From assembly GCA_035236585.1 (NCBI GenBank), contig CP141135.1, forward strand, positions 74,439,057-74,503,056: 64,000 nucleotides of DNA, written 5' to 3'. Made by a program: the position numbers and the translations under genes. Positions 32,531 to 44,369 of the stretch are shown in pieces. The DNA comes from Warburgia ugandensis. Lineage: Eukaryota > Streptophyta > Magnoliopsida > Canellales > Canellaceae. The notes under the pieces were generated by a model. The model ran no database searches, was not told the origin of the DNA, and worked only from the letters and a program-made list of their open reading frames with translations. How positions within the stretch are numbered: position 1 is the stretch's first letter; each line of letters begins with the position of its first letter.

Positions 32531-33246
32531 TTGTTTAGTAGCGATAGGATATGCAAATGATCTGATTGTCAAGATCTACAGTGTAGCAAATCTTGACAAA
32601 TCCACAAATTCGGTTGCCTAATTTGACTATTCATTCGATGCCAAATTTTGACTATGCTGATTTTTAATTTTACAGCACTGATTCTTAACTTTCAATTGTT
32701 GTGTTTTGACTTTGTGGATGTCTCCACGTAGGTATGACCCATCACGTATTTCCTTGGCTGCAGAAAGAACCCTTTTGGCAAATGCACGCTCCAAATGGCC
32801 GGCATTTGTCACAGTTATTGCACACCTTTATTTTGTTTAATCTCTTACTTTCAAAATTGAAATTTTAAAAGGAACTTGTAAAGAAATCAGTGCCATTCTA
32901 TATTCTATTCGCTACTGACTATACCTCCTTTGGTGGGAGTCAACACAAGCGACATGGAGTGCTTGGAATAACATTTATAGCTCCTTGAGTAGATTAGAAT
33001 ATATAACACAACGAGAAGATCTTAGTCATCCCTTTGTTGGCACATATCATAATTAGACAAGATGATCATGTTCATCCACCACCATCCGTATAAGTAATTT
33101 TTATATTCCTGACCAAAAGTATACGTTGGGCCCAATATTTGGTAATCCAAACCATTCATTTGTTGGATTCTATATGAGATAAGTCATGCAGCAAATCCCT
33201 TCGGGGAAGCTAACACCGTCTTAGTGCAAAAAGTTGAGGGTGAGAA

Positions 33247-33560
33247 TGTTAGAATTTATTTGGTGGTCCATAACATTTTTTATTCAATAGTCCAACATTA
33301 ACATGTGTGTGGTAACTGCTTATGACAGTTATCCTTGACGGAAGGTTAACTGTCATTAATCATATTGAAGATTTATAAATAAAGAGATCCCTGATTCAAA
33401 GCAATATGAGAATCAATCGATACTTGCCATCATTCACCACTGCTTATACACTACTATGGCTGGAGGTAAGTTCCTAATCTTTTAACTTTGCTTCCGCTTA
33501 ATTTCTGATTACTGTAAACATAAAGAACATGGTTTACGGGGAAATCTAACGCCATGATTG
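33247..33560 (+). mobile_element. Candidate copia 3' LTR with TATA box (tentative)
   Basis: A purine-rich stretch (aaaaagttgagggtgagaa) directly precedes tgttagaattt at 33247, the usual polypurine-tract and LTR start of copia elements. A TATA box (tataaataaag) is at 33374-33384, and downstream ATGGCTGGAG (33456-33465) runs into a perfect donor, GTAAG. The right end is uncertain. An orphan first exon of an unknown gene is the alternative reading. Confidence 0.4.
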
Positions 33561-35811
33561 CCTGAGATTATGTAACATTTGTCCTAAGTATAGTCACTCA
33601 ACAAGCACACGAGACACCACCCAAGAAGCCACAAACCTGAAAGGAAAATAATTACCAACCAACTATTCGCATGTCCACATATTATAGGTCAATTACCTCT
33701 CTCTCTCTTGCCCTTCACTCACATGCACAACATCTGATCTTTTGTATTGCACATACCACTCAATATGATTCACGTTTTTATCGAAGATCAAGCACGCCCC
33801 AACCAACCTTAAGCAGCTGCTTGAACAAGACAAACCTCTACCCCAAAGTTGCACGTGAACTCCTTTAAAAGTTGTGGTTGCTTGCTTTTGCTTCACCTGC
33901 TGGATGCAAACAAAACCAGCAGCCTTTCCTCCTCCTTGTGATGATTTCTGTTAATGATCCAAAAACGTCTTTGGGTAGGGGTTTGAATAATGAGAGAACT
34001 GCTTGCAAAAGGCAAGCAGTCGCCTCTTTAAAAACAAGCACCAACTTCCTCTTTTTTTCCTTGAATTTCAATGTGTAATCAATTAAGCAGCTGCTCTTTC
34101 TTTTGATGAATGATAAAGTGGCTAGGAATTCAACATTTTTACTTAATAAGGTACGACGAACTTACCTCACCATGCACCAGTCTTTTCCCAAAAATTTCAA
34201 TGTTAAACGTACAGCCCAAGCCTCTTAAGAATTCAACCTGAAAGCACAAGGAATCACAGGAGAGATCTAGACATCTCCTCCCTTTACAAGAGAATTCTTC
34301 CCTTGAGTGGCATTCAAGATTGGCTGGATCTCCTTCTTTTCCTTATAGTTTATCCCTCTAGGAAACTTCCTTCTCTTTTTTCCTTCCATCCACTCCCCAC
34401 TTTCCTTTATTTTTTACATTGAAAGCTTAGAGGGATGGAGGTTGGGTAGTGCTTCTTTCTTCTCCTCTTCATCTCCAATCCTTGGAACATGCTTGCCCTG
34501 GGATGAAGGGATATGATCTCTTTGAAGTTTCTGTCCTTAAACATAACACGTTAATCTCCTTAAACTTCCACCCTTTTGATAAAACAAGTTTTCTCCTCCT
34601 TTATTCTGTCTCAGCCCACCTTTTTCTTCTCCATCAATTACAAGCCTTGTGTTACCTACATTCTCTCATATACAACATGTTTTATAGCTGTTAAAATAAA
34701 TGTGAATTTCCTTGAAAATTGGTGGGCAGCCTACCAAAAAATTTCTCCACAAATCACATTCAACTATGGCCTCTTTGCATGCTTCATTCTCATTCGTCCT
34801 ACCTGCACTCTCTTCATTCTCTATTGCAAATCACTTCTTATTGGAAGCCCTTAGGACAGCCCTAAGTTAGGATAGATCTTGGCCATTGTTTCTTCAAAAG
34901 AGTAGACTAACTAGAGCCGTAGATTTCCCTTAAAAGCATTCACTACTACACATTTTCCTACCTTGAATTTATCCTTAAATCTCTCATGCCCTTTGCGTGT
35001 GGAAATCGTGGACTCCCATGGTGGGTCCCTTTCTTGAATTAAGTGAAGGAGTATGTAAGTGAGAGAGTCATCTTTATGCATACCCTACTCTCTAAGTAGT
35101 TAGACTTCAATAAAAACTCTATACATGTAATTCATTGTATGTGAATTTAGCTTCACTTAGAAGTTCCGCAATGTAGTGGTTTTGCATGCATTTATGCATG
35201 AAAAGTTTGTCATCTTATCTTTTAATAAAGACACCATCTTATGCATAGATAAGGTTGGTTGCATGCATGGAGTTTTTTACTGTATTGAATTTAATAACAA
35301 TACCCCATAGCATTCAAACTTCCTCACTTCATGGTTCTTGGAATGTGAGTCCGTGATTTTGCTTGAATGATGATTTAGCTCTCTTTTATAGTTTTTGGTT
35401 GCCAAATATAGCATTTTTCTCACTTGAACCCTAATATTGAAAAATATAAAATAACCCTTAATTAGTGATGAATTAAGTAAATCCATGGTTCAAGATGCTA
35501 ATTCTATGGATATTATTTGCAATACTTACATATACATCAAAGACCAAAGTAATGTAAGTCTCACTGAAATACTTCCCATTATATTATTGATTATATAACT
35601 TAGATAACCATTGGATTACAACATTCAGGTCCAATAATGAAGTTCTCTCTAAAATGTTAGCATACTCTCTTTGGTATGATTGAAATATGACAATCTGTGA
35701 CTTCAATGATCTTCATAGTAATGATTTAGATCAATGTTACCTTAACTAAATAAGAGTATGACTTTAAAGCCTCTTTGCTTACTTATTAGATTAAACATCC
35801 ACATATTCTCT
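33561..35811. other. Intergenic, no recognised feature
   Basis: AT-rich, with pyrimidine-rich tracts around 34270-34700. Short open frames have no similarity I recognise. Confidence 0.5.
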
Positions 35812-38796
35812 TGTAATATCCTTAATTTTTAGTATAAATTAAGAAATTTCTAAAAAAATTAAATTAAAAAAATTATAGATGGAAAATTTTCCTGAAAACT
35901 TAAGAAATTGAAAGTGCTCGTCGATACAATTCCAATGCTATGAAGAATGCGGAAAAGGGAGCTCAAACGAGGGAGTTAGGAGCCGTTAAATTCATAGGGG
36001 CATTTTATTCATTTGATAGAGACGTATTACACAGGGGCCTAAATTGATAATGGCACCCCCGTCTTCCACACATCTCTACCAGATCTAGCGAAATCGCCGG
36101 AGAAGCCATGGAAAGAGGCGTGGATAGAAGAGGTTCTCTTCCCCTAAGACTCTAAGCCTATAACTACCCTTCCCGAGGAGCCAAAACGCTCCACCTTGAG
36201 CATTTCATTGCGTTTCACGCAGTAACCTTAAGCTCTGAAAACTTCAATTTTTCTGGTGAGTGGAACTCCAACAATGCCTGGAACGGCTAACAACAGGTAA
36301 GTCCTTAAACCCTAATTTAGGTAATTATTAAATAGGTAAAAATAATTAGAATTACATTTAAAATTAGGAAAAATCATATTTTTCCTGGGAACTCTATGCA
36401 CGCTATTGTTGGAGCGTAATTTCACAGATGAAACCACGTCTGTTTGAAAATCGTACCGTCCAACTGTGCACAAGAGACCCAAGATCAAATCCTTTAAATT
36501 TGGGAAAGATCCAACGGTGGGTTTCTCCAGAAAACGCAAAAACCAGTACCTAGAGATGTTTTTATAAACTTAGAAAAAATAGTTTAAAAAACATGGTTTT
36601 TGGAAAAATCAATGCAAAATGAGGACATAAATGAATTCTAAAGGAAATTCTAAGAAAAACGGTGCAAAATCGTGCAAAACGGAGCTCTATAGCTTCGATG
36701 GAGATGACCAGAATCCGGTCATCTTCTCCGGCGTCAACTCCCTGGCGCTGACATCGGGACGCACACCGTAACGCACCAGCAGATGACGTCGAACAACGTC
36801 AATGTCGCATGCGTGCGCGGCGTCATGCGCACACGGAAGCCTCCACGGGGGCTGTTTCAGTGGGGTCGGGACGAGGCGCGTCCTGGCGACCGTGACGCAC
36901 GCGGCGGTGCGTTACAGTACCGAGGACGCATGCAACACGTCTAGAAGTTGGGCATCTTCGTGAAGCTGTTTTGCGTTGGTTTAAACCGGTGGAAAATGGA
37001 ATCGCTGGTATAGACCACCTTATGGTGGTCAGGCAGGCCCAATTTACATATACTTGGACTTAAAACTTGATTTTTGGGAGCTAGAGGAGTCCAAATCACT
37101 ATCTGAAAGAGGAGTTGTGACCGTATTGATGACGCGGACCGAGTTTTAACTTAAAAAATTATAAATGACCCCTTTTTATTTAGAAAATTTTTTAAATAGT
37201 GGTGTGACATGTACAAGTGCAGTTGAATATACCAGTTGAGGGGATTATTAGCAAGCTAGTGGTCTCACATTGAGGTAGGTGACAACAATTAATGTTTTTC
37301 CTTAATTTTTAAACCATGCATCAATATAGCATCATGTGTGATTGTGTTTTAAATTGCAATTATTATTTGCCGTGGATTTAATGCGACTTTGAGTATATTA
37401 TGATTATTACAAATTGAAATCTTTTATTGAATGAACTTATGACAAATATTTTTATGAGCATGATGTTAATTAATTATGCTTAAATAGAGACTTATTTATT
37501 ATTATATCTTGAAAATACATGGATTTACATGGAAATACTAATAAAGGCTTATTAGCTGGTCCTTTTATAGGCTAACCCCAGGATGATGAGCGTGTTTTAG
37601 GAATTGCGAGCTACAAATACTCTTGAGTTTTAGCATATATATATGATTTTTGTGTTTTTATATTTGATGACGGGTGCTCTCACCCGGTGGGCATCGTGCC
37701 AAGAGGGATAGGGCTGGCCACCCACCCTCCGAAATTGTGATGTGATGATATTGTAATATGATAGACACCTGCCCATAGATGGCATTCGATAGGGGTTTGG
37801 TAACATGGATAGTTCACACTACTAGTCTGAGCCTTTCCATAGGGACAGACGTTAAGTCTCCCGTTATGGTGTCGACGGAGAGCAGCAATGGTTGATACCC
37901 ATGGAGGGTTGCCACTGCAGCATGATGGCCCATATTCTTATTATGTGTGCATGTATGATGAGCATAGTTATGGATGATATGCTTGGGTGTGACGACACTC
38001 AGAGGTTGGCTATGAGTACTCCTGATCAGTGATGTTAGTGCGATGTTGTAGGACTTATTACCTTAGGGTGCCCTTATTCTTGTTGTATGCTTATTTATAT
38101 TGATTTATGTCGTGTTTTAACTCCGTGAAATGCATGTTTTAGCATATGGAATAAATTGGCATTTATTTGTGCATGACTTATGATACTACTATTTTCATAA
38201 ATAATAGACTTTTCATTAGTACTGTTAATTAATTATTTCATTTATTACATTAATTGTCTATGTACCTACATAAGCGATAGCTTGTTGAGCATTGCTTTAT
38301 TTTGCAATGCCTTAGATCTCGAGCACGATAACATGAAAGGTAAGGCTGTTGAGAAACCGTGAGAGCTGCTGAAGATCTTTTTCTTAGAGTTCTAGATAGT
38401 GATGTGAGTCGATAAACAGGATTGTCATTTGAATTTAAGTTTAGACTGTATACTTTATATTTTGGATTGAATTGAGATGTTTGGACATATGTTGGACATT
38501 TATATAGGATGTTATGATGGATAGACCCTGGGCCATGTTATCATTGTGTTTTGGACATTTATTTGATTTAAAATAAAGGCGCCGATTTATTTGACATTGA
38601 TTGATACGCGTATTGTTTTATTTATATGTATGTCGTTTCGAGAAAGGAAAAATAACACTTTGAGTTTTTAAGAATTGTTTTAGTAAAATGATAATTAAAA
38701 CTTTTCTCATGGGATCCTAAATGCTCTTATTAAAAATGCCATTATTATTATTGTATTCATATAAAAAAAAATGTCTTAAAAATCCGAGGTATTAGT
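35812..38796 (-). mobile_element. ~3-kb LTR, copy 1 (minus orientation)
   Basis: Read on the minus strand it runs from taatacctcggatttttaag (38794 leftwards) to ctaaaaattaaggatattac (35812) and parallels the LTR at 40023-43031 throughout: shared blocks include catggcccagggtctatcca, a gtgacacaccac-like GC-rich section around 36750-36950, and the polymorphic tail. The first two bases of the expected TG terminus are changed, and the flanks show no clear target duplication. No open frame has coding character. It is probably a solo LTR of a large Ty3/gypsy family. Confidence 0.75.
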
Positions 38797-40017
38797 CTTT
38801 TATTATTTAGGCATAAGTAGTTGCAGTCTCAAGTGTATGAGTATACCATATAAATTTTGCAGCCCTTTAGCCATTCAATATTAGAGAAGAAGGTATATAT
38901 ATATTGACCATTAACTTATGAGAGGACATGAGATATGACTCTGTTGAAGCCCTAGCATATCTTTTTGAGACATAATTTATCATGAGAACATAAATGAATT
39001 TCATAGTTAGAGTGCTACTCTTATTAGGACTCTCTACGACATGATCAACATGGTTAAAATCATCATCACCTTAGGACTTCCTCGTAGTTAGGGATCATTA
39101 GGTTAGTGTTATTAGCATTGCTGTTAAGTATTCAATTTTGCCTAAAATAATCCTATATTAGCATTTTATCAGATCATCTAATTGGTTAAATGTATAATTT
39201 TAAATTAATTTTTGTTCTAATCGACATCTAACCATTAATTTGAAAAGTTAACGATCGGATGATCATCATAGCTAATTAGTCTATTGATTTACAGATTAAC
39301 CAATTCGGCCTTGGATGATGCAAATTAAGCTAATAACGAGCTTATCTTTATGGGTGTGTTAATACACGGTAGAGATTGCACAGATGCAACATTTGAAGTT
39401 TAGGATAAAATATACAACGCATGGCAGACAACACAAGCATGTGCAGATTACAGGAGTGATGGGCAAGTTGCAAAATTGACTAGAAATATATTCGGGCTCC
39501 CTATATGTAGCATGCAAATTACGAGAGACGGGTTGGTTGGGCACCGATAGGCATTCTCTCCTCTTCCCATTCATGGAAAGAGACGAAAGGATCGTTCCTC
39601 TTCATCTTTCTTCTCCTTGTATCAATCTCCATATCTCTTTCTCATTTTCTCCCTCTCCTCTTTACTGCATCTTTCAGTCTCCCTCTCCCTTTCTTTCTTT
39701 CTTGTGCCCAGACTCTGTTTCCCATCCTGACTAGTCATCTTCACAGGGTGGGTCCCTCATCCTACACTCTCTCTTCCCATCTCTAACACACCAACCACCT
39801 TCCTCCACCATCCCTCTTGCTACTTCACCGCACAACCCATATAGCACAAACCCTTAACCACACCTTTTATATCCATTCTCTCTCCTTCTTATTGGTTGGA
39901 CCGGAGGCAGACCCATCAACCCCTCTATCTCCCTCTCTCTTTTCCCAAAAACCCCTTCTCCGATCATTGCTCCACTGTAGTACCCATCACCGTTCATTTC
40001 TCCCTCATCACCCCTCA
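38797..40017. other. Spacer between the inverted LTR copies
   Basis: AT-rich to about 39530, then strongly pyrimidine-rich to 40017. The pyrimidine-rich sequence resumes after the element at 43389, so the right-hand element was inserted into one continuous CT-rich tract. No gene recognised. Confidence 0.55.
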
Positions 40018-40022
40018 GCATC

Positions 40023-43000
40023 TGTAACACCTCGGATTTTTAAGACATTTTTTTTATAATAATAATAATAACAGTTTTAATAAGAACATTTGGGATCCCA
40101 TGAGAAAAGTTTTATTTATCATTTTACTAAAACATATCTTAAAAACTCCGGGTGTTAGTTTTCCTTTCTCAAAATGGCATACATATAAATTAAAACATAA
40201 ATAAATTTTTATGATAATAGATTTAAAACAATACGCGTATCAACTAACGTTAAATAAATTGTCGCCTTTATTTTGAATCAAATAAATGTCAAAAACACAG
40301 TAATAATATGGCCCAGGGTCTATCCATCATAACATCTCATATAAATGTCCAATATATGTCTAAACATCTCAATCAAATCCAAAATATAAAGTATACAGTC
40401 TATAATTAAATTCAAATGATAATCTTGTTTATTGACTCACATCACTGTCTAAAATTTTAGGAAAAAGAATCTTTCGCAGCTCTCACGGTTTCTCAACAGC
40501 CTTGCCTTTCCTGTTATCTCGCTCGAGATCTAAGGCATTGCAAAACAAAGCAATGCCTCAACAAGCTATCGCTTGTGTAGGTACATAGACAATTAATATA
40601 ATAAAATAAAATAAATGAATAACAATACTGATAAAATAAAAAGTCTATCAGTTATGAAGATAGCAGTATCATAAGTCATGTCAACATAAATGCCAAATTA
40701 TTCTATATGCTAAAACATGCATTTCACGGAGTTAAAACATGACATGAATCAATATAAATGAGCATACAATAAAAATAAGGGCACCCTAAAGTAATGGGTC
40801 ACACGACATCGCACTAATATCACTGATGATGAGTACTCATAGCCAACCTCTGAGTGTCGTCACACCCAGGCATACCATCCATAACCATACTCATCATACA
40901 CGCGCACATAATAAGAATATGAGTCATCATGCCGCAGTGGCAACCCTCCATGGGTCTCAACCACTGCCGCTCTTCGTCGACACTATAATGGGAGACTTAG
41001 CGTCTGTCCCTATGGAAAGACCCAGACCGGTAGTTTGGACTATCCATGTTACCAAACCCCTACCGAATGCCATCTATGGGCAGGTGTCTATCATATCACA
41101 ATATCATTACATCACAATTTCGGAGGGTAGGTGGCCAGCCCTATCTCTCTTGGCATGACGCCCACCAGGTGAGAGCACTCGTCATCAAATATAAAAACAC
41201 AAAAATCATATAGATATGCTAAAACTCAAGAGTACTCGTAGCTCGCAATCCCCAAAACACGTTCCTCATCCTGGGGTTAGCCTATAAAAGGACTAGTTAA
41301 CAAGCTTCTATTCTTATTTCCATGCAAATCCATGCATTTCCAATATATAATAAGAAAGAAGTCTCTATTTAAGTATAATTAATTTATATCATTCTCATAA
41401 AAACATTTGTCACGAGTTTATTCAATAAAAGATTTCAATTTGTAATAATCATAAAGTACTCAAAGTCTCATGAAATCAACGGCAATTAATAAATGCACTT
41501 TAAAACACAATCATACATAATACTATGTTTATGCATGGTTTTAAAAATTAAGGCAAAACATTAATTGTCATCACCTACCTCAGTGTGAGACCACTTAGCT
41601 TGCTAATAAATCCCCTTAGCTGGTATATTCTAGTGCACGTGTACATGTCACATCACTATTTTAAAAAAAAATTAAATTAAAAGTGGTCATTTATAAGTTT
41701 TTAAGTTAAAACTAGGTCCGCGTCGTCGATATAGTCACAACGCCTCTTTCGGATCGTGATTTGGACTCCTCTAACTACTAAAAATCAAGTTTTAGTAAAA
41801 ACACTCTCAAAATGGGGTTGACCGACCACTGTAGGGTGGTTTATACCGACGGCGCTGGTTTACGCTGGTTTATACTGGTGTAAACCGGCGTCACAAAGAC
41901 GCCCGCCTACGTGAAACATGGCAGAGACGCGCCGCGTGCGTCACGATCTCCAGGACACTGCGCGCTTGACCCTACCGAGATAGCCAATGCTGTCTCTCCC
42001 ACGCGCGCGACGCCACGCATGCATGCGACGTCGACTCTGTTTGACGTCTTCATTGGGGTGTCCTACTGGGCGTCCCAACGCCAACACCAGGGCTTCGACT
42101 CGGTCGCCACCGCCGGAGAAGACGACTGGATTCCGGTTGTCTCCGGCAAGCCTACAGGCCTCCATTTTGTGCGATTTTTGCACTGTTTTTCTCATAATTT
42201 CCTCTAGAATTCATTTATACCCTCATTTTGCATTGATTTTTCCAAAAACCATGTTTTTTAAATGGTTTTTTCCAAGTTCCTAAAAATGTCCATAGGTACT
42301 GGTTTTTACGTTTTCTAGAGAAACACACTGTTGGATCTCTCCCAAATTTAAAATGTTTGATCTTGGGTCTCTTGTGCACTAGTTGGACGGTTCAATTTTC
42401 AAACAGATGTGGTTTCATCCATAAAGTCATGCTCCAATAGTAGCGTGCACAGAGTTCTCAGGAAAAACGCGATTTTTCCTGATTTAAATGTATTTCCTAT
42501 TTTTATATCCTATTTATTTAATACTAAAATCAGGGTTTAAGGCTTACCTCGCTTTGTTAGCTGTTGATGGACGTTGTCGAAGTTCTACTCGCAAGAAAAA
42601 TTAAACTTTGCAGAGCTAGGTTTTCTGCGTAAAATTCAGTGAAAACGGTCAGGGTGGAGTGTTTTGGCACCTGGGGGGTAGATATAGGCCTTAGAGTCCT
42701 AGGGGAAGAGAAACTCTTCCCTTCACGCCTCTTTTCCTAGTTTCTTCGGTGATTTTTCCAAATTCGGTAGAAGCGTGTAGAAGACGGGGGTGCCATTATC
42801 AATTTGGGCCCCTGTGTTATGTCTCTGCCAAAAGACTAAAATACTCCTATAACTTCAACGGCTCTTAATTCTCTCGTTTGATCTCCGTTTTCTGCGTTCT
42901 TTGTGGCGTTGAAATCCTATCGACGAGCACTTTCAAAATTTTAAGTTTTCACGAAAAAATTTCATCTATAAAATTTTAATTTAATTTATTTAGTAATTTC

Positions 43001-43388
43001 TTAATTTATACTAAAAATTAAGAATATTACATTACAAGTGGTATCAAAGACAAACCCCGACCCAGTGTGGGTGGCTAGCCACACGTGGGCGCTCGCGTGT
43101 GGTAAGACACGCAGGGACGCGTATCCCCTAAGGGGGAGAGGTTGTGAAGCCTTGGTCGATGAGGGCGGGCCAAGAGGGCTGGCAGGCTTCTAGGCAAGGT
43201 GAGGGACTGAGAGTTAGTCCCACATTGCTAGGAAAAAAGTTATTGAGCTCTTGATAAGAGTGCTGAGCACTTCCCTTGCAACAAGGCCTTTTCCTTGAGC
43301 AATTGGGGAAGAACAAAACTGTGCGGGATGTATGGGCACCCCGGCACGGACAATATCGGTGCAGGATGTGGGCCCTCGGGCTGTTACA
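40023..43388 (+). mobile_element. TSD-bounded LTR-type element (LTR plus PBS and leader)
   Basis: Starts tgtaacacctcgg and ends gggctgttaca, giving TGTAACA...TGTTACA termini, and is flanked by a perfect 5-bp duplication, gcatc, at 40018-40022 and 43389-43393. Positions 40023-43031 match the LTR copy at 35812-38796. At 43039-43049 tggtatcaaag resembles the initiator-methionine tRNA primer-binding site that follows an LTR. The last ~340 bp are a leader-like module (gagttagtcccacattgcta, cacggacaatatcggtgcag). No protein-coding part is present, so it is non-autonomous or internally deleted. Confidence 0.8.
43039..43049 (+). other. Putative tRNA-iMet primer-binding site
   Basis: tggtatcaaag, 7 bases after the LTR end tattaca, matches the usual plant TGGTATCAGAG PBS with one change. 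Confidence 0.6.
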
Positions 43389-43475
43389 GCATCACTGCTC
43401 TAGCTCCCTCCATCATCAAACCCATTCCCCACTCTCTTCACTACCAGACAGACAGACACGCCAGCCCAGCACTTT

Positions 43476-43478
<3 letters not shown>

Positions 43479-43506
<28 letters not shown>
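43479..43506. repeat. (CT)14 microsatellite
   Basis: A CT run inside a broader pyrimidine-rich tract (43389-43920). The tract gives long but meaningless Pro/Ser/Leu open frames. Confidence 0.9.
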
Positions 43507-43509
<3 letters not shown>

Positions 43510-44248
43510 TCTTCTTCTTTGTGTTTTTCTCTGATCCCGGCTCTCCCTTCACTCAATCTCACTGTCTCCTTATTCTTAGGTTCCCCTCTCTTCTCCCCGA
43601 TCAAACCATATGCTCTTTGTGGCACCGGTGAGATTGCCCTCCTTTGTTCCTGCTCTAGCTAATTGGAATACTCCAATCCAAGTAAAACCCGACAAAACCC
43701 CCTAACCCAGCATCTATCCTCCTCTGCCCTCTTTTTCCTCTGTGCACCAACACCGCACAAGTCTACCGACAAAGCTTCACCGGCATCTCCAGCCAGCCCA
43801 GAGGTTGACACCCGATCCAGGTTTCACTTCTCTTCTCCTCCCTCCTCTTCTCCCTTCTTATTCTCTTCTCCCCAATCTTCTTCTCCTTCTTTGCTTCGTT
43901 TTCTCTGCAGCCATGTTTCTTTTCTCAGTTAAAAATACGAAAACAAAAAATTCCCAATTTTAACCTCTAATCTTTATTCATAAGTACATTTGTGTCCCAA
44001 ATTTAATTACCAATGTATCCTGTTCTTATTTTAGTTTAGTTTTATCCATGTGTTGCTTATTTGAAGACAATGTAATCCAAGATTATCCTTATGTATTGTA
44101 TTTTTTGTCTAATTTAGATAAAATAGGGGCACCTCTTTCTATCTTTAGTGGGCTTACTTTCTAGCTTATTTGGGGAATATTTAAACTTTGAAAAGGACCA
44201 CCATAGAACAACACATGCATAAAATTGAGCAATAATGTCTCTTACAAG

Positions 44249-44293
44249 AGAGAGAGAGAGAGAGGGTGGTGTGGTCAAGTTGTGGGTAGAGAG

Positions 44294-44366
<73 letters not shown>
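44249..44366. repeat. Compound (GA)n / (TA)n / (GA)n microsatellite
   Basis: GA runs at about 44249-44263 and 44314-44366 enclose a TA run at about 44294-44313. Confidence 0.93.

Positions 44367-44369
<3 letters not shown>

Noticed and set aside
40826..41158. 110-codon open frame as a protein gene
   Set aside because: It lies within the LTR, is His/Pro-rich with no family resemblance, and its counterpart in the other LTR copy is not an equivalent open frame.
43276..43963. Ser/Pro/Leu-rich proteins
   Set aside because: They are by-products of the pyrimidine-rich tract and the CT microsatellite, with overlapping frames and no conserved motif.
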